From Afifella sp. IM 167 (GTDB lineage Bacteria; Pseudomonadota; Alphaproteobacteria; Rhizobiales; Afifellaceae): a stretch of 64,000 nucleotides of DNA. The translations under genes and the position numbers were made by a program. Shown one piece after another: positions 7,796 through 16,729 of this stretch. Numbering within the stretch: position 1 is the stretch's first letter; each line of letters begins with the position of its first letter. The DNA lies in NCBI RefSeq assembly GCF_020144925.1, contig NZ_NSLC01000010.1:62001-126000 (forward strand). The letters are read 5' to 3'. A model generated the notes under the pieces. The model saw nothing but the letters and a program-made list of their open reading frames with translations, had not been told where the DNA came from and did not search any database.

Positions 7796-8509
7796 TCACA
7801 GGCCGAGATGGATGCCGCATTCGGTCTTGTCGCGCCCGCGCCAGCGCCCGGCGCGCTCGTCCTCGCCCGGTCTCACCTGCGAGGTGCAGGGCATGCAGCC
7901 GATCGAGGCATAGCCCTCTTTCACCAGCGGATTGCGGGGCAGGTCGAAGCGCGCCGCATAGGCGGCGATTTCCTCCCGCCCCCAATTGGCGAGCGGGTTG
8001 ATCTTGAGGCGCGTGCCGTCCGCTTCGAAGGCCGGAATATGCGCCCGCGTCGCGCTCTGATGGCGCTTGCGGCCGTTGATCCAGGCCGGGAAGGGCAAGA
8101 GAGCCCGCTTCAGCGGCTCGGTCTTGCGCAACCGGCAGCAATGGTCCGGATCGGCCGAAAACAGCATGCCGTTCCCGTCTTCGGCCGAAAGCGCCGCCGC
8201 ATCGGGCCGGATGAGGCGCACGTCAGTGAGCGCGAACGCTTCCGTCAGCGTTTCGCGGTAGCGGTGCGTCGCGGCGAAATGCTTGCCCGTATCGATGAAG
8301 AGGATCGGCACGTTGGGGTCGATCCCGGCGAGCATGTGCAGCCAGACGGCCGATTCCGCCCCGAAGCTCGTCACCGCCGCGATCTCGTCCGGCCCGTACC
8401 GGTCGAGCGCCGCCGCGAGGATTTTCTGCGGGCTTTCGCTGCCGAAGCGCGCCTCCAGCGCCGCCGCCCTGCCGGCCACCTCCGGATCCGTCCCCTCAGG
8501 AAGCGCCAT
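7796..8509 (-). CDS. cysH: Thioredoxin-dependent adenylyl-sulfate (APS) reductase
   Basis: A 237-residue enzyme reducing activated sulfate to sulfite. The cysteine pairs C124-C125 (D-H-C-C-R-L-R-K) and C205-x2-C208 (G-C-M-P-C-T) bind a [4Fe-4S] cluster. That marks it as an APS reductase rather than a cluster-free PAPS reductase. The catalytic cysteine is C231 near the C-terminus (E-C-G-I-H-L). The ATG at 8507-8509 lies inside the end of cysI (14-base overlap), implying coupled translation. Sulfate-activation genes (cysD, cysN) are not in the window. Confidence 0.94.
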   Translation of the reverse strand: MALPEGTDPEVAGRAAALEARFGSESPQKILAAALDRYGPDEIAAVTSFGAESAVWLHMLAGIDPNVPILFIDTGKHFAATHRYRETLTEAFALTDVRLIRPDAAALSAEDGNGMLFSADPDHCCRLRKTEPLKRALLPFPAWINGRKRHQSATRAHIPAFEADGTRLKINPLANWGREEIAAYAARFDLPRNPLVKEGYASIGCMPCTSQVRPGEDERAGRWRGRDKTECGIHLGL

Positions 8510-10154
8510 AGAGCGCCTCCTTGAAAGGCTCCTGGCCCAGCCGGCGATAGGCCGAAAGGAAGTTCTCCTCCCGATCCAGTCGCAGATCGAGGTAACGGTC
8601 GACCAGCGTCTCGACGGCATCCACCACCTCCTCGGAGGAGAACCCCCTGCCGATGATCTCGCCGATCGAGGTGTTTTCGTCGCCCGAGCCACCGAGGGTG
8701 ATCTGGTAAAACTCCTGGCCTTTCTTCTCCACGCCGAGGATGCCGATATGGCCGACATGGTGGTGGCCGCAGGCGTTGATGCAACCAGAAATCTTGATCT
8801 TCAACTCGCCGATTTGCCGCTGCCGCTCCGGATCGCCGAAGCGATTGGAGAGCCCCTGGGCGATCGGAATCGAGCGCGCATTGGCGAGCGCGCAATAGTC
8901 GAGCCCCGGGCAGGCGATGATATCGGTGATGAGGCCGGCATTGCCGTCGGCGAGCCCGATCTCCACCAGAGCCGCATAGACCGCCGCGAGATCGTCGAGC
9001 GCCACATGCGGCAGGATGAGGTTCTGCTCGTGGCTGACGCGCAGCTCGTCATGGCCCCATTTCTCGGCGATCTCCGCGATCGCATCCATCTGCTCGGCCG
9101 AAGCGTCGCCCGGAACGCCACCGATCGGCTTCAGCGAAATGGTGACGGAGGCATGGCCGGGCACCTTGTGGGCTTCCACGTTCCGCTCCACCCAGGCCGC
9201 GAAGACCGGATTTTCGCCGCGCGCCCTGTCGAAGCCCTCAGAACGCGCCGGCCGTTCCGCCAGGCCCGGCAGCGCGAAATAGCCGGCGATCTTGCGGATG
9301 TCCTCGTCGGGCAGCTTCAGCTCGCTCTCTTTGAGCGCCTCGAATTCGCGTTCGATCTCGGCCTTCAGCTCTTCCGTTCCCGTCTCGTGGACGAGGATCT
9401 TGATGCGCGCCTTGTACTTGTTGTCCCGCCTTCCGGAGAGATTGTAGACCCTCAGGATCGCCGTGACGTAGGAGAGGAGGTCCTCCTCGGGCAGGAACTC
9501 GCGCACCTTCTTGGCGATCATCGGCGTGCGGCCCTGGCCGCCACCGATCCAGACGGCAAAGCCGAGCACGCCGTTCTCGTCGCGCTTCACCTGCAGGCCG
9601 ATATCGTGGGTCTGGATCGCCGCCCGGTCGCGGGCGGAGCCGGTCACCGCGATCTTGAACTTGCGCGGCAGGAAGGAAAATTCCGGGTGGATCGACGACC
9701 ACTGGCGCAGGATCTCCGCATAGGGCCTCGGATCGGCGACCTCGTCCGCCGCCGCCCCGGCGAGATGGTCGGCCGTGACGTTGCGGATGCAATTGCCCGA
9801 TGTCTGGATGGCATGCATCTCAACCTTGGCGAGGTCGGCCAGAAGATCGGGAATGTCGACGAGGCGCGGCCAGTTGTACTGGATGTTCTGGCGCGTGGTG
9901 AAATGTCCGTAGCCGCGATCGTATGTGCGCGCCACATGGGCGAGCATGCGCATCTGCCGGCCGGAGAGCGTGCCGTAGGGGATGGCGACCCGCAGCATAT
10001 AGGCGTGGAGCTGCAGGTAGACGCCGTTCATCAGCCGAAGCGGCTTGAACTCGTCCTCCGAGAGCTCGCCGGCCAGCCGGCGCGCCACCTGGCCGCGGAA
10101 CTGCTCCAGGCGGGCTTCCACGAAGCTCTGGTCGAATTCGTCGTAGCGGTACAT
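8496..10154 (-). CDS. cysI: Siroheme/[4Fe-4S] sulfite (or nitrite) reductase
   Basis: A 552-residue ferredoxin/flavoprotein-type reductase that makes the six-electron reduction of sulfite to sulfide. The four cluster ligands are present: C415-x5-C421 (A-C-P-G-L-D-Y-C) and C458-x3-C462 (S-G-C-I-N-A-C-G). The half-domain motif H-F-T-T-R-Q-N-I-Q is at 84-92. Nitrite reductases share this architecture, but placement between cysG/DUF2849 and cysH makes sulfite the likely substrate. The ATG at 10152-10154 is chosen over a long upstream extension that would overlap DUF2849 and cysG. Confidence 0.95.
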   Translation of the reverse strand: MYRYDEFDQSFVEARLEQFRGQVARRLAGELSEDEFKPLRLMNGVYLQLHAYMLRVAIPYGTLSGRQMRMLAHVARTYDRGYGHFTTRQNIQYNWPRLVDIPDLLADLAKVEMHAIQTSGNCIRNVTADHLAGAAADEVADPRPYAEILRQWSSIHPEFSFLPRKFKIAVTGSARDRAAIQTHDIGLQVKRDENGVLGFAVWIGGGQGRTPMIAKKVREFLPEEDLLSYVTAILRVYNLSGRRDNKYKARIKILVHETGTEELKAEIEREFEALKESELKLPDEDIRKIAGYFALPGLAERPARSEGFDRARGENPVFAAWVERNVEAHKVPGHASVTISLKPIGGVPGDASAEQMDAIAEIAEKWGHDELRVSHEQNLILPHVALDDLAAVYAALVEIGLADGNAGLITDIIACPGLDYCALANARSIPIAQGLSNRFGDPERQRQIGELKIKISGCINACGHHHVGHIGILGVEKKGQEFYQITLGGSGDENTSIGEIIGRGFSSEEVVDAVETLVDRYLDLRLDREENFLSAYRRLGQEPFKEALYGAS

Positions 10155-10180
10155 GAAATATCCTGCGGGGTTCTGCCGGC

Positions 10181-10504
10181 TCAGGCGGCGCGCGGAAGGC
10201 GGCTCGCCTGTTTGCCGAGATCGGTACGGATGGTGGGGCCGAGGGCGCGGATGCGCTCGCGAAGCCGCACGGGCACGACGCCCTCCGGCCCGGTGGTCAC
10301 GTCGATCGGGTCGGGATCCACCACGAGCCCGGCCGCGACGGCCCTCGCTCCCGCCTCGATGGCGGCATCGGCCTCTTGCGGCTGAAAGAGACGAGCCTCC
10401 TCGATCGCCTCGACCCAGGCGCCGCCATGGCCGAGCCAGACGACCTCGCCGTCGGACAGGCGGTTGGCGGCGAGAACTTTCGGATACTGCAGCTTGGCGC
10501 TCAT
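10181..10504 (-). CDS. DUF2849 family protein of the cys operon
   Basis: A 107-residue small soluble protein of the DUF2849 family, found in alphaproteobacteria between siroheme synthase and sulfite reductase genes. It begins with a segment rich in hydrophobic and aromatic residues (V-L-A-A-N-R-L-S-D-G-E-V-V-W-L) and has no cysteine, so a metal or redox-centre role is unlikely. Its ATG overlaps the cysG stop by four bases (10501-10504), indicating translational coupling. Function is unknown; position suggests an accessory role in sulfite reduction. Confidence 0.87.
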   Translation of the reverse strand: MSAKLQYPKVLAANRLSDGEVVWLGHGGAWVEAIEEARLFQPQEADAAIEAGARAVAAGLVVDPDPIDVTTGPEGVVPVRLRERIRALGPTIRTDLGKQASRLPRAA

Positions 10505-11940
10505 GCGGCGAGCCTTTCGGAAACGGTCTTTTCGGAAACGTGAAGCGGTTCGGCCTCGGCAAGGGAGGCGGCGGCCACCGCCTCGCCGATGACGACGAGG
10601 GTCGGGCCGGTGATGTCGCTGCGATGCTCGAGCGCGGGCAGGTCGGCGAGCGTGCCGACGAACATGCGCTTGTCGGCGCGGCTTGCATTCTCCACCACCG
10701 CGACGGGCGTGTCGGCGGCAAGCCCGGCTTCCACAAGCCGCCCGGCAACGCCGGCGGCGACGGAGCGGCCCATATAGACCGACAGCGTCAGCCCGCCAGC
10801 GGCGAGCCGCGCCCAGTCGGGAAGCGTCTCGCCCTTCATGTCGTGGCCCGTGGTGAAGACGAGAGACGAGGCGGTACCGCGCAACGTCAGCGGCAGCTGC
10901 AGGTCGGCGGCCGCCGCCAGCCCGGCCGTCACGCCCGGCACGACCTCATGGGCAATGCCGGCGGCCCTCAGAGCGGCGAGTTCCTCGCCGGCGCGGCCGA
11001 AGACCATCGGATCGCCGGCCTTGAGCCGCACCACCTTCTTGCCTTCCCGCGCGGCAGCGACGAGGAGGCGGTTGATCTCGTCCTGGCTCTTGGAATGGCA
11101 GCCCTTGCGCTTGCCGACGGCGACGCGCTCCGCATCGCGCCGGCCCTGCGAGACGACCGCCTGCGGCACCAGCGCGTCGTAAAAGACGATGTCCGCCTCC
11201 TGCAGATGCCGCTGGGCGCGCAGCGTCAGGAGGTCCTCCGCCCCGGGGCCTGCACCGACGAGAGCGACGAAGCCCTCGGCCGGACGGGACGCCTTCTCGA
11301 TCAGCCTTTCGGCTTCGGCCGCGGCCCGCCGGCGGTCGCCGGAAAAGAACAGCGCGGCAGCGGTGCTGTCGAAGAAGCTCGCCCAGAATCTGCGGCGATC
11401 CTCGCCATTGCCGAGCGCCTCGCGCACCCTGGCGCGAAGCCCGTCGGCAAACGCGATGAAGCTGCCATAGTCGCCCGGCAGCATCGCTTCGAGCCTTGCG
11501 CGAAGGCGCCGGGCGATGATCGGAGCGGCGCCCGTCGTGGTGATCGCGATCGCAAGCGGCGCCCGGTTGACGAGGGCGGGGGTGTAGAAGTCACACAGAT
11601 CCGGCCGATCAACCGCATTTGCCGGCACACCGCGAGCGCGGGCAGCCTCGACGACGGCGCGGTCCTGCTCCTCCTCGCCGGTAGCGGCGAAGACGAGGAC
11701 GGCGCCCTCAAGGTCGTCGGCCTCGAAAGCACGCGCGGCCAGCCGGGCGCCCGTCGCCGCGATCGCCTCGGTCAGGGAGATTTCGACCTCTTCGGCGACC
11801 ACGAGGATCTCCGCCGAACTCTCGCCGACGAGGCGCACCTTGGCCGCGGCCTCTTCGCCGCCACCGACCACGAGCACGCGCCGGCCGGCAACCTTGTGAA
11901 AGGCGGGAAAGACATCGAGCCTGGACGGGCCGTTTCGCAT
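10501..11940 (-). CDS. cysG: Siroheme synthase (dehydrogenase/ferrochelatase plus uroporphyrinogen-III methyltransferase)
   Basis: A 479-residue fusion enzyme making siroheme, the cofactor of the downstream sulfite reductase. The N-terminal CysG-B half has the NAD motif V-L-V-V-G-G-G-E-E-A-A (22-32), and its dimerisation part is followed by the methyltransferase (SUMT) half from about residue 217. The SUMT half shows V-G-A-G-P-G-A-E-D-L-L-T-L-R-A and the signature R-L-K-A-G-D-P-M-V-F-G-R. It is the first gene of the cysG-DUF2849-cysI-cysH-DUF934-ferredoxin run, so the promoter should lie in the 166 bases upstream, where two palindromic elements are seen. Confidence 0.96.
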   Translation of the reverse strand: MRNGPSRLDVFPAFHKVAGRRVLVVGGGEEAAAKVRLVGESSAEILVVAEEVEISLTEAIAATGARLAARAFEADDLEGAVLVFAATGEEEQDRAVVEAARARGVPANAVDRPDLCDFYTPALVNRAPLAIAITTTGAAPIIARRLRARLEAMLPGDYGSFIAFADGLRARVREALGNGEDRRRFWASFFDSTAAALFFSGDRRRAAAEAERLIEKASRPAEGFVALVGAGPGAEDLLTLRAQRHLQEADIVFYDALVPQAVVSQGRRDAERVAVGKRKGCHSKSQDEINRLLVAAAREGKKVVRLKAGDPMVFGRAGEELAALRAAGIAHEVVPGVTAGLAAAADLQLPLTLRGTASSLVFTTGHDMKGETLPDWARLAAGGLTLSVYMGRSVAAGVAGRLVEAGLAADTPVAVVENASRADKRMFVGTLADLPALEHRSDITGPTLVVIGEAVAAASLAEAEPLHVSEKTVSERLAA

Positions 11941-11959
11941 GGCAGCTTCTCACGGAATA

Positions 11960-11970
11960 GAATGTCATTC
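11960..11970. promoter_or_regulatory. Palindrome upstream of cysG, candidate sulfur-response operator
   Basis: GAATG-T-CATTC, a perfect palindrome with a single central base, ends 20 bases before the cysG start codon. A wider GGAAT/ATTCC pair overlaps it. Its place in the leader of a sulfate-reduction operon fits an operator or attenuation element. The regulator is unknown and the assignment is tentative. Confidence 0.25.
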
Positions 11971-12028
11971 CATGAAAGGCCGATCCGGCCCTGATTGTAA
12001 GAAAGGAACGCGCCTTTGCGGGGCCATA

Positions 12029-12047
12029 GAGAGAATTAATTACTCTC
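12029..12047. promoter_or_regulatory. AT-centred inverted repeat upstream of cysG
   Basis: GAGAG at 12029-12033 and CTCTC at 12043-12047 flank an AATTAATTA core. This is the most AT-rich patch in the 166-base gap between tamB and cysG, 88 bases before the cysG start. It could be part of the promoter or an activator site (LysR-type CysB proteins bind T-N11-A-like symmetric sites). No factor can be named from sequence. Confidence 0.25.
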
Positions 12048-12106
12048 AAACGATCCGGGAATGAAAGCCCTTCGCGCCTGCGAAATGGCCCGGCGTTGCC
12101 CGTCTC

Positions 12107-15100
12107 TCAGTATTCGTGCTCGACCGCGATGCCGAGGGCGGAATCGCCCTCCGCGCCGAGCTCGCCACGCGCCTTCACACCCTTGATGATGTCGAGGTCG
12201 ATGGTAACGCGGGAGGATTGGGCATCCGTGCCGCTCTGCACGCCGAGATAGATGTTGTCGTTGATGTAGCGGCCGGCCTGCACGGCGGCATTGCCTTCCG
12301 AATCCGTGACGACATCGAGGTCGTCGAGCCCGGTCGCAGCCCTGAGTCGATCGAAGATTCCCGCACCGCCGCCAACGCCGCCGAGCTCGGCCGCCGCAGC
12401 CGCCAGCCGCGCCACCTGTAGCGGAGAGAGGTCGGCAATCGAGCGGCCGAAGAGAAGCTGCGCGAGCACTTCGTCCTGCGGCAGCTGCGGCACGGAGGAG
12501 AAGCTGACGCTCGGATCGGACGCCCGGCCCGAGATGGTGATGGTGACCGTGATGTCGCCGCTGTCGGTGGAGGCGGTGAAGTCGAGATACGGGTCGAGAT
12601 CGCCGATGAAGTTGAGCTCGCCGCTATCGATGGTGATGCGCTGGGTCAGCACGTCGAGCCGGCCACGGATGAGCTGGAAGCCGCCCGAAGCGACGACGTT
12701 GTCGGCAGGTCCGGAAAGCCGCAGCCTGCCGCCGAGCTCGGCGTCGAGTCCGCGGCCCCGCACGAAGATGCGTGCCGGCGCATCGATGACGAGGTCGAGC
12801 TTGACGCCGCCGCCGCCCGAGCCGTCGTCGGGGCGCGAGCGCGGACGCGCCATGTGCACCGTCCGCAGGATGGCGGCGGTCGCATGGATATGTTCGACGT
12901 CGAGGGCCAGCGCCCCGCCCGGTAGCGTTTCCGGCACGGTGACGTCGACGCGATTGATGCGCACCTGGCCGCCGATGGTCGGCCCGGCCGAAATGCTGCC
13001 GGTGATGTCGAGATCGGCGTTGAAGCGAGCCGTCAGAAGGGTTCCGTCGGCGTAGCGCCCATCGACGATGTTGAGCTTGATGCTGATCGGCATGGCGCCG
13101 GAAAGCCCGACCGTCCCGGAGCCGGAGAGCCGGCCGGAAGGTGCGAAGTTCGCATTGAGGTTCTGGATCGACACCTGATCACCGTCGAAGCGGGCCGTCA
13201 GCGCCATGTTGCGCAGGACGATGCCGCTGTCTGGATCGGTCACCGCCCCGTCGGAGGTGGAAACGGTGCCGGAGATGCGCGGATTGGAGGGCGTGCCGCC
13301 CACGGCTAGATCGATGCGGGCCGTGCCGGAAACCGCGGTGCCGCGTTCGGCGAGCTGCACGTTGGCAAGAGCAAGAGGCGCCGTGCCGTTGATCCTGAGG
13401 TCGAGGCTCTGCCCGCCGGTGACGCGCGCCGTGCCGGTGATGGAAAGGTCGAGCGTGCCGTTGCCGATCGAGCCGCGCTGCAGCTGCACGAGACCGTTGT
13501 CGTAGCTGCCGGCGGCCGCGATGGTCAGCGCGCCGAGGCCCGCATCCCGCGTTTGCTGCACCGAGGCGCCCTGCCAGCGAAGATCGAAAGTCGCCCGCGG
13601 CGCCGCAAGGCTGCCGGAGGCCTTGGCGCTGCCGGTGATGGAGCCCTGCGCCCCGAGATCGGGCTTCACCGCGTTGATGGCGGCGGCCGGCAGCGAGACG
13701 ATGTTGGCGGTGACGTCGAGGTTGCCCCCGCCGGAGACCGGAATGGTGCCGCGCGCCTCGACCCTCTCGCCGCGCCCGCCGGTGATGGTCGCATTGAGAT
13801 CGACCTTCCCGTCCGCATAGTTGCCCTTGGCGGCGATATCGAAAGGTCCGGCATTTGCCTGCCGCAGCGGGGCGGCGTTCGCCCCGCGCCAGGTGACGTC
13901 GAAGACCGGCTCGGGCGCGGCGGATGTCCCTGAGACGGAAACCTTGCCGGAAAGGGTGCCGGCCAGGGCAAGGTCGGGCGCGAAGGCATTCGCCACCGCC
14001 GCATTGACCTTGTCGAGAACGATCTGGAGATCGAGCCGGTCGCCGGCCGAGCCATCAACCACGAGGCTGCCGCCACCCGCATCGAGGCGCAGCCTGTCGA
14101 AGGTGGCGCCGCCGTTCACCACCTGGATGGTGGTCGGCTCAGCAAGGGCGGCGCGCACCCCCTGGTGCGAGAAGGTGAGCCTGTCGAGGCCGACGGCGAA
14201 ACCGCCCTGCACCGGCGCGAGATTGCCGGCCAGCGAGGCGTCACCCTCGGCCATGTCGGCCGAGACGGTAAAGGCGGTCGCTTCCCCGCTCCGCTGCGCC
14301 TTGCCGTCGATCGTGCGGATATCGAAGCCGGCGGCGTCGACCCCGCGGAAGGCGAAGGTGCCGTCGAGAGAGGGCGTGCCGAAAAGGTCGCCGCCGGTAA
14401 GGTCGATGCGGCCGTTGTCGATGCGCGCCTGCTCCACGCGCAGCCCGTCGATCGTGCCCTTGACGCTTGCCCCCTGGCGGTTGTTCTCGCTCGAGAGCGA
14501 GATATCGAGATCGACGGCACCCTGCGCCTCGGTCAGGAAGAGCGGTGCGATCTGCGCGATGTTCGGGGCCTGGAGCGAAAGCTCGCCCTCGAAAAGCCCG
14601 TTCGCGAGCATGGCGAGCGCGCCGGAAAGCTCGGCCGCGCCGGCGGTGAGGGAAAGGTCCTCAAGTCGCTTCGCGCCTGCCTCGCCGGGCTCCAGTCGGC
14701 CGGAGCCTTCGATCGGCACGCCGCCGAGATTGCCGGCGAGCGAGAAGCTGCCGGAAACGGCGCTGCCGAGCGTGCCGGAAAAGCGCGCCTGCGCACCCGT
14801 CAGCTGCTTTTCCATCAGGACCAGCCGCTCGCCCGTCACCACGGCCTCGATCTTCGGCTCTTGCGGTGTGCCGGAAAGGTCGGCACGAGCGGTGACGGAG
14901 CCGCGGGCACGATCTGTGGCCCGCGAAAGGTCGTCGATGGTCGCCCGGACGGCGAGATCGACGGCGCTTTGCGAATAGGAACCGTCGGCGCTGGCCTGGA
15001 GCGCGTCCGAATTCACCACAAGGTCGCGGAAGGTGAGCCCGCCCTCGCCGTCGCGGGCGACGCCGCCGGTGACCCGGGTCGTCCCCACGAGCAGGGCATC

Positions 15101-16729
15101 GAGGGGTGCCGTGCCGCTTTCCAGTTCCGCGCCGTTGGCATCGACCGTGAGGTCGAAGCCGTAGGTCTTGAGGTCCACGCTGCCATCGGCCGAAAGATCG
15201 AGCGAGCCGGCGAGATCGCGGCCGGCAAGTCCGGAGAAGCGCCCGAGATTGCCGATTTCAGCCGTCAGTTTGCCGAGCAGGGAGCGCGCCGAAGCCGCGC
15301 CCGTATAGCTGGCGTTGACGTCTCCGGCGACGATCCGGCTCTCCTCGATGCGCACGGGGCTGGCCGATTGCCAGTTGCCGCTGGCGCTCGCGGTGATCTC
15401 CGGCCCGAGCGCCTGCGCGAGGTCCGGATTGGCAGGCCGCACGCCCTGCGCATTCGCGGTCATTGAAAAAGTGGCCGAGCGCGCCGCGGCGTCGGAGAGG
15501 TTGGCCGCGTTACCGGAGCCGGAAAGGGTGAGACGCTGAAGCTCGATCTCCGCATGATCGAGCGCCTGGGCGTCGAGCTCTACCTGCCAGGCCTGACGGC
15601 CTTCGCCGTCGCTTTCTGCCAGGGAGGCGTTCAGTGTGAAGAGGCCGATCGAAGCATCGGCGTTGAAGCCGGGAAGCGGCAGGGCGCCCGTCCCGCCCTC
15701 GTTGAGGGAAAGCGCGATATCGCCGCGCTCGGGAAAGAGGTCGCTCGCCAGTTCCATCTGCGCCGAGAGCTTCACCCGGTCGCTGGCGATCCGGGCCTGG
15801 CGCAGCGAGACGGAGCCATCGTCGCGGCGCAGGAGATCGAGAGCGATCTCGCTTTCGCCCGATAGCAGCGTTGCCCCGTCGCCGGAGGCAAGGGCGGCGA
15901 GCGAGCCCGACAGATTGGCCGCGATGTGGTAGGCGGCGTCTTCACGGCGCACCGTCGCCTTGCCGCCGAGGCGCGATTCCTCGCCCGTCTTCAGCGCGAT
16001 ATCGGCGGCAAAATCGGCAAGCGGCCCGTCACCGTCGATGGTGAGGTTGATCGGCGGACCGCCCGGCACGTTGAGGGCGGTCGCCACGAGGCCCCCGGCC
16101 GGCTCGTCGAGATGGGCTTCCAGCCTGAGTTCGTTGTTGTCCGGAACGAGACGGAAATCGAGGGAGATATCGCCCGGGCGATCCTGCCGCTGGATGTTGA
16201 GCGCGGCGAGCGTCTGGTCTCCGTCGTAGCTGAAGGAGCCCTGGAGCGACAGATCCGCTTCCTCGCCGATCACCGGCTGGCCGAGATGGATTTTCGGGAT
16301 CGCCATCTCGGCGATCTTCACCTGGATCGGCAGGGAGAAGCTGATTGGCTCGCCGCTGGCGCTGTCGCTATCCGGCCCCGGATTGGGCCGGCGCATCACT
16401 TCCAGCGAGCCGGCGCGCATGCTGTCGATGTCGAGCCGCCCGCGCAGCAACGCCGAGCGCGTCCAGTTGAGCGAGAGATTCTCCGCCCTCAGCCACGGCC
16501 CCGCCTCGTCGGAGATGGTCAGCGAGGCGATGGACGGATTGGAGGAGAGGACGCCGTTGATCGCGCCGACGGAGATCTGCCGGTTCGGAGTGGAGAGCCG
16601 GTTCTCCAGAAAGTTCTGGAGCCAGGATCTATCCTCGTCGTTCGAGCTCGACTGGGCATGCGCCAGCCCGACGACCGCAACGCCGGTCGCAAGGAGTGGG
16701 ACGACGAAAAGAGCTGTCCTGCGGCGCAT
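12107..16729 (-). CDS. tamB: Translocation and assembly module subunit TamB
   Basis: A 1540-residue periplasm-spanning protein that partners TamA in inserting outer-membrane proteins and is linked to lipid transport. An N-terminal hydrophobic anchor or signal (residues about 5-26, ending A-H-A-Q) is followed by a very long beta-rich repeat region with recurring G-x-L-x-V and A-S-G-S motifs. The conserved C-terminal TamB domain (about the last 350 residues) includes P-Q-L-P-Q-D-E-V-L-A-Q-L-L-F-G-R-S. Size fits the family. Its ATG shares one base with the tamA stop (16727-16731), so it is translated behind tamA. No frameshift is apparent. Confidence 0.96.
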   Translation of the reverse strand: MRRRTALFVVPLLATGVAVVGLAHAQSSSNDEDRSWLQNFLENRLSTPNRQISVGAINGVLSSNPSIASLTISDEAGPWLRAENLSLNWTRSALLRGRLDIDSMRAGSLEVMRRPNPGPDSDSASGEPISFSLPIQVKIAEMAIPKIHLGQPVIGEEADLSLQGSFSYDGDQTLAALNIQRQDRPGDISLDFRLVPDNNELRLEAHLDEPAGGLVATALNVPGGPPINLTIDGDGPLADFAADIALKTGEESRLGGKATVRREDAAYHIAANLSGSLAALASGDGATLLSGESEIALDLLRRDDGSVSLRQARIASDRVKLSAQMELASDLFPERGDIALSLNEGGTGALPLPGFNADASIGLFTLNASLAESDGEGRQAWQVELDAQALDHAEIELQRLTLSGSGNAANLSDAAARSATFSMTANAQGVRPANPDLAQALGPEITASASGNWQSASPVRIEESRIVAGDVNASYTGAASARSLLGKLTAEIGNLGRFSGLAGRDLAGSLDLSADGSVDLKTYGFDLTVDANGAELESGTAPLDALLVGTTRVTGGVARDGEGGLTFRDLVVNSDALQASADGSYSQSAVDLAVRATIDDLSRATDRARGSVTARADLSGTPQEPKIEAVVTGERLVLMEKQLTGAQARFSGTLGSAVSGSFSLAGNLGGVPIEGSGRLEPGEAGAKRLEDLSLTAGAAELSGALAMLANGLFEGELSLQAPNIAQIAPLFLTEAQGAVDLDISLSSENNRQGASVKGTIDGLRVEQARIDNGRIDLTGGDLFGTPSLDGTFAFRGVDAAGFDIRTIDGKAQRSGEATAFTVSADMAEGDASLAGNLAPVQGGFAVGLDRLTFSHQGVRAALAEPTTIQVVNGGATFDRLRLDAGGGSLVVDGSAGDRLDLQIVLDKVNAAVANAFAPDLALAGTLSGKVSVSGTSAAPEPVFDVTWRGANAAPLRQANAGPFDIAAKGNYADGKVDLNATITGGRGERVEARGTIPVSGGGNLDVTANIVSLPAAAINAVKPDLGAQGSITGSAKASGSLAAPRATFDLRWQGASVQQTRDAGLGALTIAAAGSYDNGLVQLQRGSIGNGTLDLSITGTARVTGGQSLDLRINGTAPLALANVQLAERGTAVSGTARIDLAVGGTPSNPRISGTVSTSDGAVTDPDSGIVLRNMALTARFDGDQVSIQNLNANFAPSGRLSGSGTVGLSGAMPISIKLNIVDGRYADGTLLTARFNADLDITGSISAGPTIGGQVRINRVDVTVPETLPGGALALDVEHIHATAAILRTVHMARPRSRPDDGSGGGGVKLDLVIDAPARIFVRGRGLDAELGGRLRLSGPADNVVASGGFQLIRGRLDVLTQRITIDSGELNFIGDLDPYLDFTASTDSGDITVTITISGRASDPSVSFSSVPQLPQDEVLAQLLFGRSIADLSPLQVARLAAAAAELGGVGGGAGIFDRLRAATGLDDLDVVTDSEGNAAVQAGRYINDNIYLGVQSGTDAQSSRVTIDLDIIKGVKARGELGAEGDSALGIAVEHEY

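Noticed and set aside
5485-8001. An 838-codon plus-strand open frame crossing several genes
   Set aside because: It runs antisense through the MFS, ferredoxin and DUF934 genes and their gaps, each of which has recognisable protein features on the minus strand.
8496-10154. Assignment of the siroheme reductase as a nitrite reductase
   Set aside because: The cluster ligands fit both, but the cysG/DUF2849/cysH/DUF934 neighbours make sulfite much more likely.
12291-15932. Long open frames on the plus strand opposite tamB
   Set aside because: They mirror the codon periodicity of the GC-rich tamB gene, lack ribosome sites and family motifs, and are Pro/Ser/Arg-rich as expected of shadows.
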